Shown: one piece after another, positions 24,301 to 32,893 of the stretch
Layout of the letters: each line of letters begins with the position of its first letter
How positions within the stretch are numbered: position 1 is the first letter of the stretch
NCBI GenBank assembly: GCA_045590755.1
Contig: JAZNRP010000026.1
Coordinates: 1 to 64,000 of the forward strand
Direction: 5' to 3'
DNA: 64,000 nt
Origin: SIG565 sp045590755
GTDB taxonomy: Bacteria > Bacillota > Clostridia > Oscillospirales > Acutalibacteraceae
The notes under the pieces: model-generated
The model's input: only the letters and a program-made list of their open reading frames with translations
Told to the model about the DNA's origin: nothing
The model's database searches: none
Program-made: the position numbers and the translations under genes

Positions 24301-24868
24301 GGCCAGTGAAAAGGATTTTAGCTTTACCGAAAGACCCGCTTTTATGTCCAAAAACGGACTGACTCCGGCGGCTCGCGGTACTGCAACCCACCGTTTTATG
24401 CAGTTTGCCGATTTTGCAAGGGCTAAGGAAGATTTAGCGAGCGAAATAGAAAGACTGTACGAATGGGAATTTATCACCCTTGCAGAAAAATCGGCAATAG
24501 ATTTGTCTGCTGTAGGAAAATTCTTCCAGAGTGACCTTTTTGTCCGTATGGAAAGTTCTGAAAGACTTGAAAGGGAAATGCGCTTTTTAACGGAACTACC
24601 CGCAGGGGAATTAAAAAGTGGCTTAGATGAGAATTTGGCAGAAGAAAAGATAGTTGTGCAGGGTAGTGTAGACTGTGTTTTTGCCGAAGACGACGGTATA
24701 GTTGTGGTTGATTTCAAAAGCGACCGCGTAAATGACAAAAATTCGCTTATAAACGCTTATTGTGAGCAGCTCGAAATTTACGCATTGGCTTGTGAAAAAA
24801 TCTTCTGTAAGCCAATAAAGCAAAAAATCATCTACTCATTTGCTTTATCAGAAGAAATAGTATTATAA
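21356..24868 (+). CDS. addA: ATP-dependent helicase/nuclease subunit A (AddA)
   Basis: 1170 residues, UvrD-type superfamily 1 helicase plus nuclease. Walker A SAAAGSGKT is at residues 22-30, VVTFTKAAAKEM is motif Ia, VDEFQDTN is the DEAD-like motif II, GDIKQSIYRFRGA is motif III. NLMTIHSSKGLQFP is motif V and LLYVALTRAKEQL is motif VI. The C-terminal VVVDFKSDR is the nuclease metal site, with Phe and Ser where VDYKTD is more usual. It unwinds 3'-5' and cuts, as partner of AddB. The ATG follows directly on the addB stop, so the two are coupled. A bidirectional terminator lies after it. Confidence 0.96.
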   Translation: MAFIPTDEQKKAIFAPSGTLVSAAAGSGKTAVLVERVINKICGENPISADRLLVVTFTKAAAKEMRGRIERRLSEEYAKNSENHFLLKQRIKFRNAKICTIDSFCIDLIRENFDRLGISPDFAIADDAVILQLSQSALSSVINAGFEENTDAFNLLLSAVSSDFDEGDLARFILKIYEFSQNMPFPREWLNEQLKKSKSDEFFNLLVDKAFDYAYQLLTVNAKNLYAACEVLSGMQSVYEKYQPVLTQCADDLTIIANYCKEKNWDKAHSLLGCFTIDKLTTPRGFADVPAVYSARMIKDEAKAAVKQLSEIFSRDFAALKEDYNEMYTPVNELISLTLRYMEKFDALRREKNVMTFSDTTHHALKLLCENVDGKIVKTEYAKEIIGRFDEVLVDEFQDTNDMQDLLFSLLSDDEKNIFIVGDIKQSIYRFRGANPQNFLNKKLKYKPYCLSQLGTLQKIILSNNFRSRKPICEFINLIFTAVMNGKLSTVQYNEEEILNPSAKYPEREGLYTDIKFIDVDTAATKITGEACSIAKYIKEFMAEGFVTDSASGTLRKPRFSDFTVLFRSIAKNGEAYAEILRQNNIPVLLRENNFCEATEIRILFSLLEIIENPTRDISLAAVLLSPLFAFTGEEIANIRISDRNSNLYTAVTKAAGNGEKKAEEFLNVLKKLRLVFSTGCISETVSYILQTTDLMNIMSVLPDGEVRRRNLQMLESIALQYDSNGFSKRIEQFFNYVKKFSEKGISADFSAEADAVNLMTIHSSKGLQFPICILADTTSNFSSRDATDKLLISAELGLSFKVNDDENGTQKSSITRNIISAASRQDQLDEEMRLLYVALTRAKEQLCIFITDKEVLKRARFYSVPALHAKTFDEYRDFVTTLNSYSDMLCFALMGNSAMQRLILGGEAPDTALSDFENYNISYNTFAEENFEVQTEEENNDCFSPDQEISDLIKGNLKYAYPYEVLKDIESKSSVAVISHKASEKDFSFTERPAFMSKNGLTPAARGTATHRFMQFADFARAKEDLASEIERLYEWEFITLAEKSAIDLSAVGKFFQSDLFVRMESSERLEREMRFLTELPAGELKSGLDENLAEEKIVVQGSVDCVFAEDDGIVVVDFKSDRVNDKNSLINAYCEQLEIYALACEKIFCKPIKQKIIYSFALSEEIVL

Positions 24869-24871
24869 CCA

Positions 24872-24905
24872 AAAAGGCATATCGGTGTTTACCGATATGC
24901 CTTTT
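24872..24905. terminator. Bidirectional terminator between addA and dpaB
   Basis: A perfect 15-bp stem (24872-24886 with 24891-24905, core GGCATATCGGT) has a GTTT loop and is flanked by A-run and T-run, serving both converging units. Confidence 0.92.
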
Positions 24906-24908
24906 GTG

Positions 24909-25484
24909 CTATTTTAATAGAATTGGCTGTATTTGCTCACCTTTGAGCGCGCTACTAACAGCTTGTGGTGTTTTTGTGAAATCAGAAATTAAGGAGTTGT
25001 TTTTGCCGAATGGGTCATCCTGACCGAATGGTACAAAGTAAATGTTTTTAGTGTTAAGCAGTTTGCCGATATTAATCGCCGAAGCGCCAAGGGCATCATT
25101 TGTTGCAATACTTATGACTATCGGACGGCTGTTTCTTAGGTGTGCTTTTGCAGCCATAGTAACGGATGTATCAGTTATACCGTTTGCAAGCTTTGCAAGT
25201 GTATTTCCGGTACAAGGTGATATAATTAATATATCAAGTAACCTTTTAGGGCCTATTGGTTCGGCTTCGGTTACAGTATGAATAATTTTATGTTTTGTTA
25301 TGCTCTCAATTCTTTCGCACAGTTCCCGTGCATTGTTGAAGCGGTTATCTGTGCTATATACCGTATTTGAGAGAATCGGTATAATGTTTAGCCCCATATT
25401 TTGTAAAACAGGTATCTGCTCTATGGATTCACTTATTGTACAAAATGAACCGCAAAGCGCATAGCCTGCAGTTAAACCATCCAT
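24909..25484 (-). CDS. dpaB: Dipicolinate synthase subunit B
   Basis: A 191-residue flavoprotein of the SpoVFB type. It shows GYALCGSFCTI near the N-terminus, IISPCTGNTLAKLANGITDT, the flavoprotein Cys-Thr-Gly-Asn motif, and FVPFGQDDP. With DpaA it makes dipicolinic acid in the mother cell for spore-core dehydration. An in-frame GTG at 25493 is possible, but the ribosome-site-like ACGGTGAT sits about seven bases before the ATG at 25484. It follows dpaA after 23 bases on the same strand and ends at a terminator facing addA. Confidence 0.93.
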   Translation of the reverse strand: MDGLTAGYALCGSFCTISESIEQIPVLQNMGLNIIPILSNTVYSTDNRFNNARELCERIESITKHKIIHTVTEAEPIGPKRLLDILIISPCTGNTLAKLANGITDTSVTMAAKAHLRNSRPIVISIATNDALGASAINIGKLLNTKNIYFVPFGQDDPFGKNNSLISDFTKTPQAVSSALKGEQIQPILLK

Positions 25485-25507
25485 AAATATCACCGTTTCT
25501 GTGTTTC

Positions 25508-26299
25508 TTAGTTTAGATTTTTTACTATAGAATTTGTTAAAATATCTGCGGCGGTGTTGGGGGCGTATTTGCCGGGTAGACCTAAAGCCAAAATAACTTT
25601 CAGTTCCAACTCTTCTGCCGCTTTAAAATCAATACCGTATGGACTTGATGCAAGTTCAATAAGCAAACAGTCCTTTTTACAGTTTTTAAGAACATTTTTT
25701 GTCAGGACCTGTTTTGGAACGGTATTAAAAATTATATCGTATTCATCGGCATTTTTTTCAATTTCGTCTGTTTTAATGTAATTAATCCCTCGGGATTCAA
25801 TATATGAAAAATCAGTATCTCGTCTGGCACTTACGGTAACATTTGCTAATAAGGCCTTTAATCTTTCGGATAATGCTTTGCCGATTTTTCCGTTGCCGAC
25901 AACCAAGCATTTGCTTTTCCAAACGGTAAAGGGCGTATTTTCTATAGCAATTGCGATTGCGCCTTCTGCGGTTGGTACGGCATTAAGTATGGCGGTGGAT
26001 TCATCTTGAGCGTAGTCGGTAAATTCAAAATTTTCAAATGCAAAATTACCGCACAGTATTTTCTGTGTCTCCAGATTATCGGTTATGTCAGTAATTTTAA
26101 TTTTGTCTTTACCTAATGCGTTGTTTATATATATACCGTCGCGTGTAGTAGGAAGCGGAAAAATCACAGTATCATATAATGCAAATTCAATATTAAGGTC
26201 ATCTATTGAAGTTATATGATGTACATAATGACCTAAATTTTCAAGATTATTTTTAATTCTCAGCTGGCGTTTATCTCCGCCTACCATAATAATTCTCAT
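25508..26299 (-). CDS. dpaA: Dipicolinate synthase subunit A
   Basis: A 263-residue protein of the SpoVFA family. MRIIMVGGDKRQLRI opens it, followed by a first domain, then KCLVVGNGKIGKALSERLKAL as a Rossmann nucleotide site near residue 135, and LIELASSPYGIDF late. It acts on dihydrodipicolinate from the lysine pathway in the mother cell. A TTG-initiated form starting 12 bases earlier is possible, but that TTG overlaps the GAGGTG ribosome site for the ATG at 26299. In B. subtilis the pair is under sigma-K; no confident sigma-K promoter was recognised here. A terminator hairpin of the upstream cca gene lies just before it. Confidence 0.93.
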   Translation of the reverse strand: MRIIMVGGDKRQLRIKNNLENLGHYVHHITSIDDLNIEFALYDTVIFPLPTTRDGIYINNALGKDKIKITDITDNLETQKILCGNFAFENFEFTDYAQDESTAILNAVPTAEGAIAIAIENTPFTVWKSKCLVVGNGKIGKALSERLKALLANVTVSARRDTDFSYIESRGINYIKTDEIEKNADEYDIIFNTVPKQVLTKNVLKNCKKDCLLIELASSPYGIDFKAAEELELKVILALGLPGKYAPNTAADILTNSIVKNLN

Positions 26300-26310
26300 A
26301 AAACACCTCA

Positions 26311-26352
26311 AAAAATAACGCCGTAAAATGCTTTAATACATTTTATGGCGTT
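26311..26352 (-). terminator. cca terminator
   Basis: Minus strand: AACGCCATAAAATG pairs with CATTTTACGGCGTT around an 8-base loop, followed by ATTTTTT. It separates cca from dpaAB. Confidence 0.88.
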
Positions 26353-26356
26353 GCTT

Positions 26357-27541
26357 TTATAGTGTGCATTGTGACCTTAAAAAATCGTTCGCAATATTAA
26401 TTAGTGTTTTTTTAACATTCTTTGAAGGGTCACTTATTACAATTTCCAATAATTTATTTAGCGCTTTTCCGACATCTGTGTCTTTATAGCCGAGAGCTAA
26501 TATATCATCACCCGAAACTGCTAAATGGCGGATTAAATAAGGCTCACCCTTATTTATAATATCATTTAATAAAGATACCGTGCTTGATACCGAAATATTA
26601 TCGGTTATTTCTTTGATTTTTAAATAATCCTTTAGTAAGGCTTCGTTCGATATGCTCAATGCTTTTTTAATTCTAATTCGGTCTGTAGGGAAGTTACTTT
26701 CCGACAAGGTTTTAATAGCTTCGCAGTATTTATATAACGCCTTATCTGTTTTTAGCTCTTTGCATAAATTTTGTATATTGGTTTTTGTAAGAAGACAAAA
26801 TGCAAAAAACCTGATATCAAGTCTATTCGGTAATCTGCTTAAAACCACTAAGTCTTTTGCGGAAGTGATTCCCAAAAAGCTTAATGCTCCGCAATTAATA
26901 AGGGGTTCAATTTTTTGGGGCGCAATTGAAACAAGAGTTTTTGACAACTCGGAAAAAATTCTTTCTCGGCTGATTTTGCTTAAAAGGTGAGAGCTATTTA
27001 TTGCCGAAGAAAAGGTTTCCTTATCAATACTGAAATCAAGCTTTGCAGAAAAACGGAATGCTCGTAAAATTCTAAGTGCATCTTCATTAAAGCGTTTATC
27101 TGGGTTACCTACTGCCTTGATAATTCTGTTTTTTAAGTCATTCTGTCCGCCAAAGTTATCAATCAGACCTGTTTCATTGGAAAATGCCATAGCATTAACC
27201 GTAAAATCACGCCTTTTTAGGTCTTCGTTCAAATTTGAGATAAAGTTAACGCCATCCGGCTTTCTATAGTCTGAATAGCCGGCGTCTTGGCGAAATGTTG
27301 TTATTTCTACTGCGTTTTTGCCATCCAATACCGTCACGGTGCCGTGTTTAATTCCTGTTTCAACAGTTTTTTCAAACAACTCGGTTATCTTTACGGGTGG
27401 ACAGGATGTTGTTATATCAAAATCGTCCGGCGAATTACCTAAAAGTATATCGCGAACTGCACCGCCAACGACATAGGCTTCGTAGCCGGCATCGTGCAGT
27501 GTGTCTAACATATTGGTTACATATTTAGGCAACTCAAACAT
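26357..27541 (-). CDS. cca: CCA-adding tRNA nucleotidyltransferase
   Basis: 394 residues, class II nucleotidyltransferase. GGAVRDILLG (from residue 26) is the nucleotide-binding loop and DDFDIT (from 39) gives the two catalytic aspartates. RRDFTVNAMAFS lies near 110 and RFNEDALRILRAFRFSAKL near 150, as expected. It adds or repairs tRNA CCA ends; the tRNA-Pro in this window already encodes CCA. The C-terminus lacks a recognisable HD domain. The start is supported by AAGGAC upstream. It is a single-gene unit divergent from murC. Confidence 0.93.
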   Translation of the reverse strand: MFELPKYVTNMLDTLHDAGYEAYVVGGAVRDILLGNSPDDFDITTSCPPVKITELFEKTVETGIKHGTVTVLDGKNAVEITTFRQDAGYSDYRKPDGVNFISNLNEDLKRRDFTVNAMAFSNETGLIDNFGGQNDLKNRIIKAVGNPDKRFNEDALRILRAFRFSAKLDFSIDKETFSSAINSSHLLSKISRERIFSELSKTLVSIAPQKIEPLINCGALSFLGITSAKDLVVLSRLPNRLDIRFFAFCLLTKTNIQNLCKELKTDKALYKYCEAIKTLSESNFPTDRIRIKKALSISNEALLKDYLKIKEITDNISVSSTVSLLNDIINKGEPYLIRHLAVSGDDILALGYKDTDVGKALNKLLEIVISDPSKNVKKTLINIANDFLRSQCTL

Positions 27542-27627
27542 TTTTAGTCCTTCTTTAAAAATTATTGTTTATTTTTTCCTGCAAATGAAATATAATAGAT
27601 ATGTAAAAATTTTTAGGGGATTATTTT

Positions 27628-29013
27628 ATGAAGTTATTAAGAGATGAAGATAAAATAATAAATAATGTAAAACGCATTCATATGATAGGTATTGGTGGCT
27701 CAGGTATGTGCCCGTTGGCAGAAATTCTGCACAGTAAGGGCTATATACTTACGGGCTCTGATAATAATATAAGTGACCCGCTTAAAAGAATACAAAATTT
27801 AGGTATAAAGGTGTATATGGGACATAGTGGTGAAAATGTAAAGGGTGCAGAGCTTGTAGTCTATTCTGCCGCCATTTCACAAGATAATCCCGAGCTTGTT
27901 TGTGCCAAAGAAAAAGGTATACCTACTATGGAGCGTTCGCATTTACTTGGCGCATTAACAAGGTATTTTGATAATGTAATTGGTGTTTGCGGTACCCACG
28001 GAAAAACCACAACCACATCAATGCTAACACAGATATTTGTTTTAAACGATATGGACCCTACCGCAGTAATCGGCGGAAAGCTGCCGCTTATCAATTCAAA
28101 CGGCATTGCGGGGAAAACACAAAATATGATTTGTGAAGCGTGTGAGTTTGTTGATACCTTTTTACAAATGTCACCCGATATTTCGGTGCTATTAAACATT
28201 GATAACGACCATCTTGATTATTTCAAAACAATGGAAAACTTAGTAGCATCCTTTAAAAAGTTTGTAGCAATGTCAAGAATAGCCTTTATAAACGGGGATG
28301 ATAAATTAGTATCTGATGCAGTAAAGGACATTGATGCTAAAATAATAACCTTTGGTTTTAATAATACAAATATGTATTTTGCAGATAATATAACTGCTTC
28401 AAAATATGGGTTTAAATTTGATGTATTTAAAGAAAATAAGCCTTTTGTTAACATTGAAATGCGTGTTCCGGGACGCCATAATGTACTGAATGCACTCGCC
28501 GCTATCGCGGTTGCAGATTATCACTCTGTATCACCTGACGGCATAAAGAATGCTCTTGAACAGTTTACGGGCGCAGGTAGACGCTTTGAATTTTTAGGTG
28601 AGTACAACGGCTTTGTGTTGGCGGATGATTATGCTCATCATCCTACCGAAATTAAGGCTACATTATCTGCTGCAAAGGCACTAGATTATAGCAAGGTGAC
28701 AGCCGTTTTTCAGCCGTTTACATTTTCTCGTACGGCATTATTGCTTAATGAATTTATTGAAGCATTAAAAATCGCTGATAAGGTAATTTTAATGCCCATT
28801 ATGGGTTCACGCGAAGTTAATACCTACGGCATATCATCTGAAAATATCGCCGAAGGGTTAGAAAACTGTGTATGTGTCGATACCTTTGAACAGGTGGCAG
28901 ATGAAGTTATTAAAAATACAAATAGCGGTGAATTAGTAATTACTATGGGCGGCGGCGATATCTACAAAGCGGCGCATATAATCACCGAAAGGTTAGGAAA
29001 GCAGGTCGATTGA
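27628..29013 (+). CDS. murC: UDP-N-acetylmuramate--L-alanine ligase
   Basis: 461 residues, three Mur ligase domains. IHMIGIGGSGMCPLAEIL is the N-terminal UDP-binding loop, CGTHGKTTTTSM (from 121) the ATP P-loop, and FTGAGRRFEFLGEYNGFVLADDYAHHPTE the C-terminal domain signature. It adds the first amino acid of the peptidoglycan stem peptide. AGGGGA precedes the ATG. The stop codon lies in the loop-stem region of its own terminator, and the T-run reaches the 3' end of the convergent lipoprotein gene. Confidence 0.97.
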   Translation: MKLLRDEDKIINNVKRIHMIGIGGSGMCPLAEILHSKGYILTGSDNNISDPLKRIQNLGIKVYMGHSGENVKGAELVVYSAAISQDNPELVCAKEKGIPTMERSHLLGALTRYFDNVIGVCGTHGKTTTTSMLTQIFVLNDMDPTAVIGGKLPLINSNGIAGKTQNMICEACEFVDTFLQMSPDISVLLNIDNDHLDYFKTMENLVASFKKFVAMSRIAFINGDDKLVSDAVKDIDAKIITFGFNNTNMYFADNITASKYGFKFDVFKENKPFVNIEMRVPGRHNVLNALAAIAVADYHSVSPDGIKNALEQFTGAGRRFEFLGEYNGFVLADDYAHHPTEIKATLSAAKALDYSKVTAVFQPFTFSRTALLLNEFIEALKIADKVILMPIMGSREVNTYGISSENIAEGLENCVCVDTFEQVADEVIKNTNSGELVITMGGGDIYKAAHIITERLGKQVD

Positions 29014-29028
29014 CCTGCTTTATTTTTT
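28998..29028 (+). terminator. murC terminator overlapping two gene ends
   Basis: AAAGCAGGTC (28998-29007) pairs with GACCTGCTTT (29012-29021), then ATTTTTT. It contains the murC stop and overlaps the last codons of the minus-strand gene. Confidence 0.88.
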
Positions 29029-30486
29029 CTTTGTAATAACGGAAAAGTCCAAAATACCGCCTGCAGAATCAATCTTGAAGCCGCTTAGTTCAGCTGAGTT
29101 AGCAAAACAACTGCCGTAAAAACTGATGGGTATTGAGTAACCGTTGCTAAACACATAAGCTGCAATGTCACCGTCCTCAGATGTCGAAATATCAAAATTT
29201 TCAAGATATTCATGCTTGTTTTTTTCATTGATTTCTACAGTATAAATACCTATCCCGTAGTCGATATTAGATGCTGTCCTTGCTTCACTGTTGTTAGATA
29301 CTTGCGTAATATTAATATATGCACCGAGATTTTTTTGCCAGTTCGCAGCGACCTTTTTAACAATATTTTGTACATTTGTGTCGCCGTAGTAGTAAACCGA
29401 ATCTGTGGGAAATTCTGAATCGGGGAAAGACTTTATTTCACTGTTGTAGGTTTCTTTGGCGGCCTGTGGGTTATAAATACTGTAGTGCTCCTGATTATTA
29501 CCAAAAAGCTCAGGGAAGAGAGTACTTGAAAAACTAAAGGAAGACGGCGTATCAGTAAAATCATCCTTTGATATAGCACTCCAAAATAAAGCATCACGCA
29601 TATTTTTAGTAAAGGCTCTGTTAATGCTTAGTATGAGTACTTTGTTATTTACGAAACTTAAATTGAGGTTGTTTAATTTAGCTCTTTTAATGTCTTCGGT
29701 TTTAATTTCTGCAATATCTACATAATTTTTTTCAAGACATTCAATATTTGTGTATTCTTTGTTTTTAGAAAAGTAAACGGCAGAATTTTTGGGCACAAAG
29801 CTTCCCGTGTAACTGTTGCTTTTCACAATTCGCATGGCAAAATCTTCGGTTGACCATTTTTTCATTCTGTACGAGCCGTTTGTAAGAACTGTTTCAAGTG
29901 ACATACCATATTTACCAATAGCTTTATTAAAGAAAGCTTCGTTGCACGGCATTGCGGCGGCGGTAGTAAGCACATATAAAAAATCTTTATCATCGTACGA
30001 TAGTTCTATTTTAAGTGTTTTGTTATTGATAGCATATATACCTATTGAACTGATAGGTAATTCCTTTTTGTAGATTTTTTCGGCATTTTTAATACTGAAC
30101 AGGCATTCGGCGCCCGGTGAGTTTGTATTGGATAGCAGAGCACGCTTTATACCGAAAACAAAGTCGTCTGCCGTCACGGGTGTGCCGTCATTCCATACGG
30201 CATCCTCTCTTAAAGTAAAGGTGTATGTATTGTTTTCAAAGGTATATGAGTCAGCAACGCCGTTTACAATCTCGCCGTCGGCGTTTCTCCGCATCAGACC
30301 TTCATACAAATTTCTGACAAGAATAAGCTCTGTTATCGTGGTGGCACACTGTGGGTCGATATTTTTTGGTGGTTCCCCGACACCGTAATAGATAATTGCC
30401 GATGAGTAGTCACCCGAGCAACCGACACCTGAAACAATCATTAAAACAGCCAAAATTATGGCAAAAAATTTTTTATGTATAAGCAT
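29020..30486 (-). CDS. Oligopeptide/solute-binding lipoprotein (SBP family 5)
   Basis: 488 residues. The N-terminal helix is followed by the lipobox VSGVGC, so the mature protein should be lipid-anchored at Cys-23. GEPPKNIDPQCATT, then LYEGLMRRNADGEIVNGVADSY and FTLREDAVWNDGTPVTADDFVFGIKRAL are the OppA/DppA signature. It captures peptides or other solutes for an ABC importer. No permease or ATPase genes are adjacent, so it is an orphan binding protein. GGGAG precedes the ATG. It is divergent from ylxM-ffh. Confidence 0.9.
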   Translation of the reverse strand: MLIHKKFFAIILAVLMIVSGVGCSGDYSSAIIYYGVGEPPKNIDPQCATTITELILVRNLYEGLMRRNADGEIVNGVADSYTFENNTYTFTLREDAVWNDGTPVTADDFVFGIKRALLSNTNSPGAECLFSIKNAEKIYKKELPISSIGIYAINNKTLKIELSYDDKDFLYVLTTAAAMPCNEAFFNKAIGKYGMSLETVLTNGSYRMKKWSTEDFAMRIVKSNSYTGSFVPKNSAVYFSKNKEYTNIECLEKNYVDIAEIKTEDIKRAKLNNLNLSFVNNKVLILSINRAFTKNMRDALFWSAISKDDFTDTPSSFSFSSTLFPELFGNNQEHYSIYNPQAAKETYNSEIKSFPDSEFPTDSVYYYGDTNVQNIVKKVAANWQKNLGAYINITQVSNNSEARTASNIDYGIGIYTVEINEKNKHEYLENFDISTSEDGDIAAYVFSNGYSIPISFYGSCFANSAELSGFKIDSAGGILDFSVITKKK

Positions 30487-30554
30487 TAAAATACTCCCAA
30501 TCAGATAATTACAAAATAATTATAAAATAGTTAGCAATATATTTCAAGAAAAAC

Positions 30555-30583
30555 TTGACAAGGGGAATCATTACTGCTATAAT
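30555..30583 (+). promoter_or_regulatory. Sigma-A promoter for ylxM-ffh-rpsP operon
   Basis: TTGACA (30555-30560), 17 bases, TATAAT (30578-30583), consensus quality. Confidence 0.88.
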
Positions 30584-30623
30584 ATCGGGTGTAAAGTAAT
30601 TTACTTTGCAGACGGGGTGCGAT

Positions 30624-30926
30624 ATGAAGGATTTAAATATCTCATTATTGTTTGATTGCTACAGCACTTGTCTTAATGATAAACAACGCGAAATTTTTGA
30701 CTGTTATTATAATGAGGATTTTTCTTTATCTGAAATAGCTGAGAATTTTGGCATTACACGGCAGGGTGTAAGGGATTCGGTAAAACGCACCGAGCAGCAA
30801 TTATTAGAACTTGAAAATAATTTAAGAATTTACAGCAAAACTCAAAAACTTAAAGGACTTTGTACTTCTGCAAAACAAAATCCCGAAACAGTTAATGAAT
30901 TGTTTGAGTTTATTGATAATTTTTGA
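30624..30926 (+). CDS. ylxM: YlxM-like SRP-associated DNA-binding protein
   Basis: 100 residues. MKDLNISLLFDCYSTCLNDKQ is followed by FDCYYNEDFSLSEIAE and FGITRQGVRDSVKRTEQQL, a sigma-70 region 4-like helix-turn-helix as in the YlxM/p13 family. It precedes ffh, the conserved position, and is thought to modulate the signal recognition particle genes. An upstream in-frame start at 30606 lacks support; GGGGTG precedes the ATG at 30624. It lies 17 bases before ffh in the same unit. Confidence 0.92.
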   Translation: MKDLNISLLFDCYSTCLNDKQREIFDCYYNEDFSLSEIAENFGITRQGVRDSVKRTEQQLLELENNLRIYSKTQKLKGLCTSAKQNPETVNELFEFIDNF

Positions 30927-30943
30927 TTTAAAGGTAGTGTCTT

Positions 30944-32287
30944 ATGGCTTTTGATAATCTTTCAGATAAGCTGTCCGCAGTTTTCAAACGCTTACGCTCA
31001 CGCGGAAAATTGAGTGAGAGTGATGTTAAAGAAGCAATGCGAGAAGTCCGTCTGGCACTTTTGGAAGCAGATGTAAACTATAAGGTTGCCAAGGACTTTA
31101 CAAATTCCGTAACCGAAAAGTGTATCGGTCAGAATATAATGGAAAGCCTTACTGCTCCACAAATGGTGGTAAAGATTGTAAGGGATGAGCTCACTGCTTT
31201 AATGGGCGGAGAGCAAGCAAGGCTTAAAACGGCATCTAAAATACCCACTGTTATTATGATGTGCGGTTTACAAGGTTCCGGTAAAACCACCCACTCGGGT
31301 AAGCTTGCAAAGTTTTTAAAACAACAGGGACACCGTCCACTTTTAGTTGCATGTGACATTTACCGTCCTGCTGCTATTGAACAGTTAAAGGTAGTAGGAA
31401 ACAGTGTAAATGTTCCCGTGTTTGAAAAGGGTAAACAGGCGCCTGAAAAAACGGCACTGGAAGCCGTAAAACACGCAAGGGATTATGGCAACGATTATGT
31501 TATTTTAGATACCGCAGGACGACTTCATATTGATGAAGAGCTTATGGCGGAGCTTAAAAGAATCGGCGACACGGTTGAAATTAATAACATTCTTTTGGTT
31601 ATTGACTCAATGGTCGGTCAGGATTCTGTAAATATCGCAAAATCCTTTAATGAACAACTCGAAATAGACGGTGTTATTCTTACAAAGCTCGACGGTGATA
31701 CTCGCGGCGGTGCCGCTTTGTCAGTTCGTGCGGTGACAGGCAAACCTATTATGTTTGCAGGCGTCGGCGAAAAGATGGATGACCTTGATGAATTCCATCC
31801 CGACCGTATGGCTTCAAGAATTCTTGGTATGGGCGATATGCTCTCTCTTATTGAGAAGGTTGAATCGGAAATTGATGAGAAAAAAGCCGAAGAAACCGCA
31901 AAACGCCTGCAAGAAAATAAATTTGATATGAATGATTTGCTTGACCAGTTCAAGCAGATTAAAAAGATGGGTTCTGTAAAAAGTATTTTATCAATGATGC
32001 CCGGTCTTGATAAGCAGGTAAGGGATGCCGATATTGATGAAAGACAGTTACTCAGAACAGAAGCTATAATTACTTCTATGACTGCAAAGGAACGCGCTAA
32101 GCCCGATATTCTTAATGCTTCCCGCAGAAAGAGAATTGCGGCAGGCTCGGGCACCAGCGTCGAAGAGGTAAATAAACTAATAAAACAGTATGAGCAAATG
32201 AAAAAAATGTTCAAACAGTTTTCTTCCGCTAAGGGCAAAAAAATGCTTGGAAGAATGGGTGGTTTGCCCGGTAGATTCGGTTTTTAA
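30944..32287 (+). CDS. ffh: Signal recognition particle protein Ffh (SRP54)
   Basis: 447 residues. The N domain is helical (1-95). The G domain has GLQGSGKTTHSGKLA from residue 108, DTAGRLHIDEELM near 188 and TKLDGDTRGGAAL near 245. The Met-rich M domain starts near 305 and ends in LGRMGGLPGRFGF. It binds signal peptides with 4.5S RNA and delivers ribosomes to FtsY. It follows ylxM and precedes rpsP after a 49-base gap, the usual Firmicute order. FtsY is not in the window. Confidence 0.97.
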   Translation: MAFDNLSDKLSAVFKRLRSRGKLSESDVKEAMREVRLALLEADVNYKVAKDFTNSVTEKCIGQNIMESLTAPQMVVKIVRDELTALMGGEQARLKTASKIPTVIMMCGLQGSGKTTHSGKLAKFLKQQGHRPLLVACDIYRPAAIEQLKVVGNSVNVPVFEKGKQAPEKTALEAVKHARDYGNDYVILDTAGRLHIDEELMAELKRIGDTVEINNILLVIDSMVGQDSVNIAKSFNEQLEIDGVILTKLDGDTRGGAALSVRAVTGKPIMFAGVGEKMDDLDEFHPDRMASRILGMGDMLSLIEKVESEIDEKKAEETAKRLQENKFDMNDLLDQFKQIKKMGSVKSILSMMPGLDKQVRDADIDERQLLRTEAIITSMTAKERAKPDILNASRRKRIAAGSGTSVEEVNKLIKQYEQMKKMFKQFSSAKGKKMLGRMGGLPGRFGF

Positions 32288-32336
32288 AAGAGCATTCTTT
32301 TTAAAATAAACAAAACATATTTTGGAGGTGTTTTAA

Positions 32337-32579
32337 ATGGCAGTTAAAATCAGACTTCGTCGTATGGGTGCTAAAAAGGCTCCTTTCTATCGTGTAGTTG
32401 TTGCTGACTCAAGATTCCCGCGTGACGGTCGTTTTATCGAAGAAATCGGTTATTACGATACAACTAAGGACCCTGCTGTAGTAAGCATTGATGCTGATAA
32501 GGCTAAGAAATGGATTGCTAACGGCGCACAACCTACCGATACCGTTAAAGCTATCTTGAAGAAAAACGGTGTGCTTTAA
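32337..32579 (+). CDS. rpsP: 30S ribosomal protein S16
   Basis: 80 residues, complete S16. It starts MAVKIRLRRMGAKKAPFYR, with DSRFPRDGRFIEEIGYYD and the C-terminal GAQPTDTVKAIL. GGAGGTG precedes the ATG. It stabilises the 30S body. It is part of the ffh-rpsP-khpA-rimM-trmD block. Confidence 0.98.
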   Translation: MAVKIRLRRMGAKKAPFYRVVVADSRFPRDGRFIEEIGYYDTTKDPAVVSIDADKAKKWIANGAQPTDTVKAILKKNGVL

Positions 32580-32601
32580 TTAAAAATTCGGAGGAATAAT
32601 A

Positions 32602-32835
32602 ATGGAAGAACTTCTCGTTTTAATTGCTCGCGGTCTTGTTGAAGACCCCGATGCAGTTACTGCCACTGCAGACCCAATAAATGAAGAAGGTGTTGTTGTA
32701 TATCATCTTCATGTTGCAGAAGCAGATATGGGCAGAGTTATTGGCAAACAGGGACGAATCGCTAAGGCGATTCGCGTAGTTATGCGCGCTGCTGCTAACC
32801 GTAACAATACAAAAATAGCAGTAGAAATTGACTAA
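32602..32835 (+). CDS. khpA: KH-domain RNA-binding protein KhpA (YlqC)
   Basis: 77 residues, a single KH domain with GRVIGKQGRIAKAIRVVMRA as the GxxG RNA-binding loop. KhpA pairs with KhpB/Jag in other Gram-positives and affects division and small-RNA biology. GGAGGA lies upstream. Its stop is followed by a hairpin before rimM. Confidence 0.95.
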   Translation: MEELLVLIARGLVEDPDAVTATADPINEEGVVVYHLHVAEADMGRVIGKQGRIAKAIRVVMRAAANRNNTKIAVEID

Positions 32836-32847
32836 TTTTTAAAAAAA

Positions 32848-32878
32848 TTAATGCCCCCAATTAATTTGGGGGTATTAA
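32848..32878 (+). terminator. Hairpin between khpA and rimM
   Basis: TTAATgCCCCCAA (32848-32860) pairs with TTGGGGGtATTAA (32866-32878). No T-run follows, so it may be a partial terminator or an mRNA processing/stability element inside the operon. Confidence 0.55.
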
Positions 32879-32893
32879 TATAGTGGGTTGTTT